The notes below the pieces were generated by a model that was not told the DNA's origin, searched no databases, and worked only from the letters and a program-made list of their open reading frames with translations. 29,959 bases of DNA, taken from positions 42,865 to 72,823 of the forward strand of contig BMAT01005068.1 of NCBI GenBank assembly GCA_019649035.1, in the 5' to 3' direction. The stretch comes from Elysia marginata (lineage: Eukaryota > Mollusca > Gastropoda > Plakobranchidae). Positions 21,369-29,959 of the stretch are shown here, piece after piece (the stretch's first letter is position 1; each line of letters begins with the position of its first letter). The translations under genes were made by a program, and so were the position numbers.

Positions 21369-21483
21369 GCCACCCATTTAACTTTTTTATTTTCCCCAAC
21401 ATCTCATTATATCGCGTGGTATCGGTCCACTGGTTATGAAAAGGAGCTCCCTTATTAAAAATTACTTTCAGACCTCGGCTAAA
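21251..21483. repeat. Inverted repeat pair bracketing a CT array
   Basis: TTTAGCTGAGGTCT (21251-21264) and AGACCTCGGCTAAA (21470-21483) are inverted copies with one mismatch in 14 bp, about 205 bp apart. They enclose the CT array at 21325-21366. This resembles terminal inverted repeats of a short non-autonomous DNA element, but no target-site duplication is visible outside the arms. It may be coincidental. Confidence 0.25.
21325..21366. repeat. (CT)21 microsatellite
   Basis: About 21 uninterrupted CT units; the frames on both strands over it are Ser/Leu or Arg/Glu repeat translations. Confidence 0.95.
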
Positions 21484-21780
21484 TCTATTTTTTTTCTTTT
21501 TCATATACAAATAGACATTTTCTTCCTGCAGACATCCATCAGTCTCTCCTAAATCTTTTTGTTGTTAACCCTTGTATGAACTTGCTGTCGTCACTCGATC
21601 CTTTTAAGCTAGATGGAGGGGTGCATTGAAATGAGGAAAGAAAAAGGGATAGAAAAATTAAAGAGCCTTTTGAAAAGAAGTAAAGATAAACGGACATACA
21701 GCGTGGAAAAATACCCATAGAAAACGGACAGATAGATTTCTGAGGAAAGTGATAGAAACATGGATCGTGTGTCTTAGGGA

Positions 21781-21782
21781 GA

Positions 21783-21828
<46 letters not shown>
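21781..21828. repeat. (GA)n microsatellite
   Basis: About 23 GA units with one GG interruption near the start. Confidence 0.95.
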
Positions 21829-21831
<3 letters not shown>

Positions 21832-21989
21832 GGGTCAGGTTAGGGTGGCAAACTAGACAAACTCCTTACGGCTTAATGGAAAGAGGAAGGCCATGTGGTC
21901 CCTTATCCCTGAATGCCTTGACAGGCCTAGAGTCGACCATCACCTGTATGCTAATTCTATCTGGTGACTTCAAGACCTGGAGAGCAATA

Positions 21990-22061
21990 CAGACACACAC
22001 ATACACAGACACTCAGGAGAGAGATAGTGAGAGACGGAGAGAGAAAGAGAGAGAGAGAGAG
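21990..22061. repeat. Compound CA-GA tract
   Basis: CA-rich units (GACACACACATACACAGACAC) lead into GA units with GATA and GAAA variants. It lies about 160 bp beyond the GA array at 21781. Confidence 0.85.
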
Positions 22062-22823
22062 CAACGCTGATTCTATCCGCAAAAAAAGTAAAAGAATATA
22101 ACGTTACCCTTGTAAACTTTTCTTTTTGAACTTCTACACTATTTACATTCTTGCCACCTGTAATAGTTCTACTTTTGCCGGCTTAATGAGGCAACGAACC
22201 CAATCTGTAGAGCAAACACAGGCGAGCTTTGTGAACCTAAATAATAAAAGATTTACAGAACTTAGGGAAACGTGTGTGTGTTAGGGTGAAAGCGGGATTT
22301 AATGGGGGTGGGGTGGGACTACTGCACGCAAGGCTAGCCGATTGTAAATGCTCCAGTTTCTAGTCCCGTTAAAACTTTTTGTGTAGGAAATGATTCGTAT
22401 TAATTATTTTACACTGACATTTAACTGCGTCTTTGCTTCAATACGCTTGAACACTCATCTATCAAAATTTGCCGCACGACACTGTACCCGATAATTCCTA
22501 CATGTACTTATAAATTCAATCATCATTTATCTGTTGATTGTTTCATTTGTTTTAACCTGTTTATCAATTATCTTAAACAATTTTTTGTTTCATGTTCTTT
22601 TTTTCCTTGAATCAAACATTCTTCATTCTAAATACAACTTAACTATCTAAGTACAACTATACAAAAAATTGAGAAGACTAAACATGCGATTGTTTCCACC
22701 CTAATGTGAAAAGTCAATTTATATTTAGAAACATTTCTGCTATCCAATTAGGAAATGTCAATATTTTTTTACGCTCACGCTCTCTGATGATCTACCTAAC
22801 TAACTTGCAATAGAACAAACAAT
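22062..22823. other. AT-rich noncoding stretch
   Basis: Contains a short GT run (about 22272-22280) and a GGGGTGGGGTGGG patch (about 22304-22316). No gene is recognisable. Confidence 0.5.
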
Positions 22824-23103
22824 TGTCAACAATTTGAGTTTTCTACTGGGACATCAACATTTTGATTTTTAGACCGGGTCACCAACAATTTGATTTTCCT
22901 ACTGGGACACCAACATTTTGAGTGTTCGAATGGGACATCAACATTCTGATTTTTCTATTGGGACATCAACAATTTTAGTTTTAAACAGGAACATCAACAT
23001 TTTGAGTTTTCAACTGGGACATCAACATTTTGAGTTTTATACTGGGACTTCAACAATTTGAGTTTTGAACTGAGACATCAACAATTTGAGTTTTCAGCAA
23101 GAG
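22824..23103. repeat. 28-bp minisatellite, ten units
   Basis: Ten consecutive units, each exactly 28 bp with no indels, start at 22824, 22852, 22880 and so on to 23076. The core is CATCAACA(T/A)TTTGAGTTTT, followed by three or four variable bases and ACTGGGA. Units 7 and 8 are the most consensus-like; units 1, 2 and 10 are the most diverged. Position 9 of the unit is A in units 1, 3, 6, 9 and 10 and T in the others. Because 28 is not a multiple of three and frames contain TGA, it is not protein-coding. There are no spacers, so it is not CRISPR. Confidence 0.96.
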
Positions 23104-24949
23104 CTCACCATTCCCCCTGGCCTCTTCACTAGACAAGTTAAAAAAAAACTAACGTTTTTTCAACAATCGATGCTATAGAACAAAGTTAATATAATTTGGC
23201 TCTCATCTCATACAAGGTTAATTTCTACCCGCGTAATTATATGAAGATTTTCCTTTGAAACAAGTCAGCAAACATTGCAGAGATTTCATCTTCATAATAA
23301 AAAAAATACTCCAAGATTTGATGACAAGCTTCAAGCCATAACTGACGCTTTTGCGTGAGGAGAAAAAGGCGGTCTACCTAGTTCATGTTAATTTGATACA
23401 AAGCTATACGAACCTCAGCAAACAAAACATGCCTATGGCTACGTGATTCAGCCCATAGGCCTACATACGCCCGGATAAGGCTTTGGCCAAGTGAAAAGAA
23501 AAGGGGGGGGGGTGATGATAGAGGAGGCCAGTAGATCTATCGGAATTTGTTAAGTTTACTTGCCACGCTAAAAAAAATCCTTCAAAACATTTTGAGAATT
23601 GTTCACATAAGTTTTGATTTAAGCAAAAAGAGGGGTTGAATACACCAGCAAATGTACTGATAAAAAAATCATTTATGATTTCTGAAGTGAACCGGCATTT
23701 AGAGCTAAGATTTTAGAGGAAAAGGTGATACATTCTTTAATAATCAAACATTACTCATTTATAATTCTGTATTTCCAAAAGCCTTCTTATGATTGCATTA
23801 ACAAAGATCTATTTGAATTCAATTTTCCATTTGCACAAAAAGCCTGCAATCTTCCCAACAAAAAATTACACTTTTGCTTTTATTTTTTTAAATTTTTTAT
23901 TGTATTCGCCCTGAGCGCTTCTCATTAAAAAAACAATAAATTAAATTAAATTGTATGTTTTAAATTAATTTCTGTATTCTTCTGTATGTGTGCCACATCT
24001 TTCTCTCTCCATCTCTGTTTCTCAACCTCTCTCTTCCTCTATTCCGCTGGATTTACAAAGCTTTTTACATCTACACAGACACCAATCTAGATCTAGCTGC
24101 TAGCCCTCTAGTTCACTGTAATCTATCTAGCAAAGCACATCGTTATCAATAGTAATTAAAATAAAACCGCGAGTGTTTGTTTGCGTTCATGAACCGTATC
24201 TTCTGTTGACAGTACAGTGCAATAATTGTGAATATAAATTTTGGAATAAATTCTGCTCGCGCGTGTGTGTACCTATGTGTGAAGGGGATGCATATCACTT
24301 CATTTTTTTTTTTTTTTTGGTTTCCTTGGAGGATAAACCACCTGCTCAAAACAGGGTAGCCTATTGGCCAGACCAGCTCAGTGAACTACGTTACAACTGG
24401 ATCGCTGTTTGTTTTAGGTGAAGATAGCAAACCTGTTGGCATGCATGCCTGCATGTGGTGGCCTAGATACAACAATGGAGTCAGTGTTCATAAAGCTAGG
24501 TGTTGCTACCACCTCCCAAAATAGACTTAACGTCATCCATGTTGTCCCCGGCAGCAGCTGCCAGATCTGACTGTGTAGGCTTACGTCTGGTTTTATTTTA
24601 TTTGTAACCTTTTCTTGGTTTTTTTTTATCATGTACTGAAATCAAAGACCTAGTTATGTGTAAAATATAAATTTTCCTCACAGTTGTAAACCAAAGGAAT
24701 AGAAAATTAAAATTGTTAGTTAACGGTCGAGATTTTGTTTGTTCTATTTTATTGAAGATGACTTGAGTTTAGTTAAACACAAAAACAATCGTGAAAGCTG
24801 ATGGAGATAATGATGGCACTGAAACAAGATGTAATACAAACGGTCATAAAGGCAGAAGGGAAGTGAGAGAGCATGGGCCAGACTGATCTTAACAGAGGAA
24901 GAAATGAAGCTTGAAGGAAAGAAAAGATGTTTGATAGATACATGTAGTT
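23104..24949. other. AT-rich noncoding stretch
   Basis: Holds a G9-type run at about 23504-23512, a T16 run at 24303-24318 and a perfect 12-bp palindrome GGCATGCATGCC at 24438-24449. A GC-richer piece spans about 24320-24580. Several 65-82 codon frames cross this interval without a recognisable domain. Confidence 0.45.
24303..24318 (+). repeat. T16 homopolymer
   Basis: Sixteen T followed by GGTTTCCTTGGAG. It could serve as a polypyrimidine tract for an acceptor, but no matching exon follows. Confidence 0.85.
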
Positions 24950-25058
24950 AATAGATAGATAGAAAGATAGATAGACCGATAGAAAAGTAGATAGATAGAT
25001 TGGTAGATAAATAGATAGATAGAAAGAAATATATAAATAGATAGACAGATAGATATAG
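24950..25058. repeat. (GATA)n imperfect microsatellite
   Basis: GATA units with GAAA, GACC and GGTA variants across about 110 bp. The minus-strand frames of 113 and 68 codons here are I/Y/L/S translations of the repeat. Confidence 0.92.
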
Positions 25059-25845
25059 AAATGGAGAAAAAAGTTTGATGCCCTTTTTTCAGCACGATCA
25101 GAGAGTTTGCTCATATGATTTCGAAACTTTAAAAGTTACAGTAGAGCTATGTGAATAATTATTAAGCTAAAACTTTTTTAAGTACGGTAAGTACAGCCTA
25201 AAATAGACATAGTTCATTTCAGTTTTTCTTTGCTCTAAAAGTACAAGATGTCATGCTGGCAAAGTACTCGTAATATTGACTTATTAAGAAAGTTCATTGC
25301 CCGCAGACTGGACTTAATAATAACGTCAACACATGGTAATAATCAAAAGATGAAACCTATTTTTAAATGAAAGTGCGTATTTTGCTGGCCATCCTTAAGC
25401 CACTCAAAGCATGTTATGTAGAGCTGTTGTTTTTAGCTTTTGCTCATCTTACTCCTAATGTTCACATGTTAACTATTGAGAGTAAAGCTCGCAAAGCGAA
25501 CACTCCTCTAGTCAGAAGTCAGCAAGTAACTTGAACATGTCCAGTGTTTTTTTTTTTTTGCTTGTAATTATGACGACATGTTGCACTGCTATCCTTTTCA
25601 ACGCATAATATACAGCATTCTATACGGACACTTCAGCTTTTAAATTCGTGGTCTCCGGGTTCTTAAAGTACAATCACTTAGAACACTTCAGCATGGAAGC
25701 AGCCTTCTCATCACTTGTACATTTGATTTTTGTTTTGGTTCGTGATTTTATCACTGAATGAATTTCTCGGATACAGGCACCTTGAGTCAAGTTTGTAAAA
25801 CTTCTGGAAATCGAAGGTTTTATATTAATACATCGCTTAACTTTA
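25059..25845. other. AT-rich noncoding stretch
   Basis: Unique sequence with a T14 run near 25546-25559. No gene is recognisable. Confidence 0.5.
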
Positions 25846-26124
25846 TATCTACTTACATATTCGTCTATTTATCTGTCCATATGTCTATCTATCAATCTAT
25901 CCATATTTCAACATATCTATCTATTATCTGTCTGTCTCCCTACCTGTTTGTAAAATCCAGATTTAGCTTACAAATCGTCATTCTACCTCTGTTTCGTTCC
26001 TGCTTGTATATCAATATACCCATCTATCAACCTATCTATCTATCTGTCTACCTTTCTATTTATCTGCCTAGATATCTATCTATCTATTATTAATCTATGT
26101 ATCTTTCTTTTTGTCTGTATATTT
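25846..26124. repeat. (TATC)n imperfect microsatellite, two blocks
   Basis: Two TATC-rich blocks (about 25846-25943 and 26007-26124) are separated by about 60 bp of ordinary sequence. Units carry TGTC, TACC and CATA variants. The orientation is opposite to the GATA array 0.8 kb upstream. Confidence 0.9.
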
Positions 26125-29100
26125 CCCTGCTTACGTATACAGATATCTCACATAAAAATTGCTAAAAGTTACAGAGAGACTAGCTGTATAAAGAGAGACA
26201 TGTAGAAAAAACATCTAATGAAGACATTTTACATGTTTAATGCACTTTTTATGATTCTCTCAGGTAGTGGAGAAATAGAAAAGGAAACCTCAGAAATCTC
26301 TCTGTGGTGCAAGAAACCTATTAGTAAACATTACAAACTTCAAGATAGCCTGCAAGTCACATGTCTTATTTTTTTTTTTTTGCTACAGTTTTTGAAATGA
26401 TTCTCGAAAAAGGTGAAATTGGATTCAAATTAAAAGAAAGGAGTAAAGTATGTCGTTGTCCGCACTAAGAACTAAGAAAAAAGTTCCTGGAATGAGGAGA
26501 AAATAAAGAAAAATACAAGAAGCAAAAAGGTAGAAGCGCGAGACGAGAAAATTGTCGTCAATGTAAAGAAAAATTTGGCTCTGTATGGGTAAGCAGGTGG
26601 GTAATACTTTGGGTAAAAGCACGTCGTGTCTGAATATCGTACGGAACACTTAGTTAATGATGAGGGATACACAATAAAGGATAGGCGAATAAGAGCATAA
26701 GAAGAGGAAGAGTGCTGACACAATCACGGTATAAAAAAAGAGAGAAAAACGCATGACCACGATTGGCTGAGATGAGAGATACACGCGGAAAGAAGTACAG
26801 GTGTGAAACAGATATTGAAAGATTGAGAGAGGTAGAGAGAGATTAGATGAAACCATAGAAAAAAAGAAAAAATTAGAAAGAAGGGGTTCGGAGTTGGTTT
26901 TATGGAGACAAAAACAATGTCATGAAATTACAGTTTAGAGTCTCGCATGAGTGAAGACCTGCTTTAACACAGTCCTGTGGCCTTAAAAAAAATGTTTAAA
27001 ATATTATTTTATTGCCCTTCTTAAACTTTATTCAGGCCATGTAATTATAAGCACACGCCAGGAAAATTTGCATAATTTCTTAAACTACCAAACAGTGTTA
27101 GATGAGCCGAGGCTCAGCCCCTCCGCATTAAACTCATCGTGGTCTGATGACACAGGAACAAATGAAGTATTAGTTTATTTACTAAACAAAGGGCACGCAA
27201 GGCAAAGACAAAATTAGAAGAAGAATATTGCCACAATGTATGGGTTTTATTTTTGGTAACTAACTACATTCTACCCACGCACAATGGAGCTAACTCGTCG
27301 TTCATTATACATGACTGTACTCATGTCGCTCCATCTTTTGCGTTTTGACTTACCTCCGCCTCCAATATTGTGTTGTTAATATGATGGTAGTGTTGGCCTT
27401 TCTCAGTCGTCGTCCACCTAGTATTCTTCTTCTTCATCATCATCTTAGTATTCCTTTTAGCAATATCATTATATTATCATTACTATCATTTTAGCCATTC
27501 ATGATTTATCATGAAAACTGGTATAATTATTATAATGATTTCTGATATTGTTTAATTTTTTATCATCTAACAATTAACTAGGTATGAAGACTGCTTAACT
27601 TTTAAGAAAAATCCTTTTACTTCTTTTTGTATTACTTTCAAAATTATTGTTGAACTTAAGAGTATAAAGATAGCAACGAAGAATCTCTATACACAAAGTA
27701 ATACCTTATTTAAAACTTTTATCACTAATTAAGCTGTGTGAATAAAATGAAAGATTCACACAAAGCATAAAAATACAAAAATATTGTTTTCTTGTCAACA
27801 AGCATGTGCCTGTTTGCGTCCCGTGGTGTTTTTATTGATTGTACGCCCGTCATTTTAAAAGCTAAATCATGAACAATGCGAACAAGTTTTAAGATGAAAT
27901 GCTAATAGCGTGGGTTATCTTCTCATAATATGAGTTAACTGTTAAAGTGTTTATTCAAAACACCGCTCTAAACTTGAGATGCATCTTAGTACAAATCCAG
28001 CCTTAAAAAAAAAAAAGCATTTTGAGTTTTGTACATGTACTTTAACCTAACGTGCGATGATCAAGACATTTAAGAGTTTTCGACTGCGTAGTTTTGGGCT
28101 ACAAAATTTTTATTCGTATCTTTTCATTAAGATTTTATTATAATTTCCGCTCTATGAGTGGAAGTTAAACTCTTAAAGGCGGTCCTCTTGATAGCACAAA
28201 GCAATAAAAATGGATACTTCAGATACCCAGTACCAAACTGAGGTTAACGTCTTTTCCTTACTTTATCACGACTATCTAGCATACCATTACAATAATAATG
28301 GTAGTGATAACAATTCATTATTTCATTTCTTTCTTGCAACCGTTGATTGTACATTGCCCATGTAAAAAAACACTGGATAATTTCACATTATCCTACCCAG
28401 AATAATAAAAAAATAAAATTATTGCCATCGGAAACTACTGCACACAGAGAAACGTGTGATACATTTACTTGTTTTTTAAGTCATTTTAAAAGACATTCGT
28501 TTTTGTTGTTGTTGTTGTTGTCAATATCAAGTGAAAGGTAAGATATGAGATAAAAAGCTCAGGATAAAAATATATGGGTTATTGCATTCTCAAGATCAGA
28601 AAGCATTTAAGAACAAAGCCTGATTGATTTTAGTGAATCTGTTTACAGTTGTTTTCTTAAAGAAAATAACTTCAGAAACACAAACAAAACTTCATTTTGC
28701 CTGTACACAGTTTATTGAGTAAAATGTTAGTTTGACTTTCTTTTAACCGCTTGAAGAAAAATCCAAAGGATATTGACGTCACTTGAGTTTTATTTTGCTT
28801 TTAAAGAGCATTTTTGTGTGGCATTATTTCGTTGAGAGCTCTGGTGAAAATACAGGTATTGTTAATTCGGTCAATGGCCGGTTAAGATGCTTTCGAATGA
28901 TTCAAACAGCGCGTATTAAGCCATGACTGAATAAGAACCAACGCGCCTTTTGTTTATCTCTTTTTTCCCTCGCTTTTTATCTCATTGATTTTCATGATCA
29001 TTCTCAGCTCAAATGGAAACAGGTCTTTGTGGAGTTGAAAAAAGTCTTTAAATCGACACAAATACGACAGCAAATCGTTCACACTACATAATTTTTTATT

Positions 29101-29378
29101 CATAGCTTAAAATAATGTTTCCCTTAGAGTAAGGTTAAATTCTTATTGATCAGCTTTTAGCCTGACCTTGAAGATTTGTAAAAAGGACTTATATAGTGAA
29201 AAAATGCTAACATGTGTAATAAAACAACAAGTTTTTAGTTAAAAAGTGAAATAAATAGATTTAGGCTTCTAAAAAGATACATTCGTGCACGTTTTTTTGT
29301 ACGAGGGCAGGTTTTTACAAATGAATGAGTTAAAAAATAGAATATAAATCAAATATAAAACAGTTTTGGGAAACTATT
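26125..29378. other. AT-rich noncoding stretch
   Basis: No gene can be supported over about 3.2 kb. Small features are a T-run plus GCTACAG (about 26368-26387) that looks like a splice acceptor, an inverted repeat TGAGCC-GA-GGCTCA (27103-27116), a TTC/TCA run (27424-27446), a (GTT)n run (28505-28521) and a minus-strand TCAAGGTCA (29163-29171). Frames of 60-83 codons have no recognised domain. Confidence 0.5.
28505..28521. repeat. (GTT)n microsatellite
   Basis: Five to six GTT units. Confidence 0.85.
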
Positions 29379-29728
29379 CATTCATACAACGTCACTCAAC
29401 TACTATGATCTCTACATTGGCTGCCGGTAAAGCAGAGAATCGACTACAAAATTGCAGTCATGTGTTTCAATTCAAATGTATTCACAAGCAAGCCCCATCA
29501 TACCTGTCAGATCTCCTAGAGATCCACCAACCACGAAAGTGTCTTAGATCCTCAAAAGACACCAACATGCCTAAAGTTCCCAGAGTAAACCTTAAAACAT
29601 ACGGTGGCCGGTCATTTTTTTACATTGGCCCCGTTACCTGGAACAAAATTCCCATGTCAGTGAGACAGTCCCCAACGCTGGAGATCTTCAAAAAGAGACC
29701 GAAACCTTTCCTGTTTCAGAACTTTTAA
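29379..29728 (+). pseudogene. CR1/L2-type non-LTR retrotransposon, reverse transcriptase C-terminal remnant
   Basis: The product of the intact family is the ORF2 endonuclease/reverse transcriptase, which copies element RNA at the target site. Here only the region after the catalytic fingers/palm survives. Recognisable blocks in order are SLHWLPVKQRIDYKIAVMCF (29409-29468), then after a frame change IHKQAPSYLSDLL, VPRVNLKTYGGRSFF and IGPVTWNKIPMSVRQSPTLE, ending FQNF-stop at 29728. These match the conserved tail of CR1/L2-like ORF2 proteins. The catalytic motifs and the endonuclease are absent, consistent with 5' truncation during insertion. A TGA lies at 29406-29408, and the frame changes at a tandem TTCAA duplication (29466-29475). 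It is non-functional. The clade (CR1 versus L2) is not settled by this fragment. Confidence 0.9.
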
Positions 29729-29815
29729 ATCTGTGTCGATTAAGTACCCCTGCTCATTGACAGTTGGTTTTTTTCCCCTATTGACATCATATTTAGGGGT
29801 GCGCGCGTGAGATAT

Positions 29816-29839
29816 GGTGTGTATGTGTGTGTGTGTGTG
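29816..29839. repeat. GT microsatellite in LINE 3' UTR
   Basis: GT units with one TA interruption (GTGTGTATGTGTGTG...), followed by a CCTGTGTGT variant. Confidence 0.9.
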
Positions 29840-29938
29840 CCCTGTGTGTAATTTACTTGTGCAAGCATGTGAATGTGAACTTAATTTTCCTTTTACGTTA
29901 CTTTTTATATCAATTCTAAGGATGTTATACCCATAGAG

Positions 29939-29953
29939 CATTCTTTTTGAATG
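29939..29953 (+). promoter_or_regulatory. Possible LINE 3' terminal stem-loop
   Basis: CATTC (29939-29943) and GAATG (29949-29953) pair across a T5 loop. They sit in a context, TAGAGCATTC...GAATGGGTT, that resembles the 3' end hairpin of L2/CR1-like elements as I remember them. Such hairpins are recognised by the element's reverse transcriptase. The assignment to a family terminus is inference. Confidence 0.35.
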
Positions 29954-29959
29954 GGTTCA

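Larger units (their letters stand above)
29729..29959 (+). mobile_element. 3' UTR of the CR1/L2-like retrotransposon, runs off the window
   Basis: The sequence after the ORF2 stop carries a GT microsatellite (29816-29839), which is common in LINE 3' UTRs, and ends in a small stem-loop at the window edge. No element terminus or target-site duplication is reached before 29959. Confidence 0.6.

Noticed and set aside
21838-21848. Telomere-like TTAGGG
   Set aside because: Single occurrence, not tandem.
22824-23103. CRISPR-like array
   Set aside because: The 28-bp units are directly adjacent with no spacers, units diverge from each other, and the context is eukaryotic.
26368-26387. Splice acceptor (T-run plus GCTACAG)
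   Set aside because: Good acceptor shape, but the downstream frame closes within a few codons and no donor or coding signal was found.
29657-29941. 94-codon minus-strand frame
   Set aside because: It is antisense to the retrotransposon tail and its GT microsatellite.

Overview
The window looks like non-genic nuclear DNA of an animal. It is AT-rich (about one third G+C by eye), has no long open reading frame, and is packed with simple-sequence repeats: CT/GA, CTT, GATA/TATC, GT and AGT arrays, plus one 28-bp minisatellite. A 489-base run of N sits between two microsatellites. The only clearly recognisable protein homology is a decayed 3' piece of a CR1/L2-type non-LTR retrotransposon at the right edge. 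That combination suits a repeat-rich invertebrate, most plausibly a mollusc. The species guess is inference and rests on repeat style, not on a marker gene. Nothing prokaryotic is present: no operons, ribosome binding sites, CRISPR array, rRNA or intact tRNA.

Layout. 1-2390 is unique AT-rich sequence with a near-perfect IR1 nuclear-receptor motif (1128-1140) and a minus-strand tRNA-like stretch with A- and B-box motifs (about 2060-2160), possibly a SINE head. 2391-8284 holds a CT/AT array, a G14 run, an AAT/ATT patch and a striking 48-unit in-phase compound trinucleotide array (4260-4403); the rest is unique sequence. 8285-9150 has a GA array and then the best core-promoter candidate: CpG-rich sequence with an ATTGG box and a TATATAG box about 90 bp upstream of the first ATG. 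9151-15900 is mostly featureless, with GA, GACA, CTT and CT arrays and a small GC-richer segment (12660-12755) that combines a short ORF, a donor-like GTGAGT and interleaved inverted repeats. 15916-16404 is the gap.

17183-17483 carries several consensus transcription-factor motifs in 300 bp (TCAAGGTCA, two CACGTG, a perfect DR1, CAGCTG) and is the best enhancer-like candidate. 18380-21370 is dominated by pyrimidine arrays, all CT on the plus strand. 22824-23103 is a minisatellite of ten units, every one exactly 28 bp. 24950-25058 (GATA) and 25846-26124 (TATC) are oppositely oriented tetranucleotide arrays. 26125-29370 is unique AT-rich sequence. 29379-29959 is the retrotransposon remnant: reverse-transcriptase C-terminal region, a stop codon, a frameshift explained by a 5-bp tandem duplication, a 3' UTR and a terminal stem-loop cut by the window edge.

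No complete host gene can be supported. The window may be intergenic or the inside of a large intron. I see no new multi-gene system; the main interest lies in repeat architecture and candidate cis-regulatory sequence.
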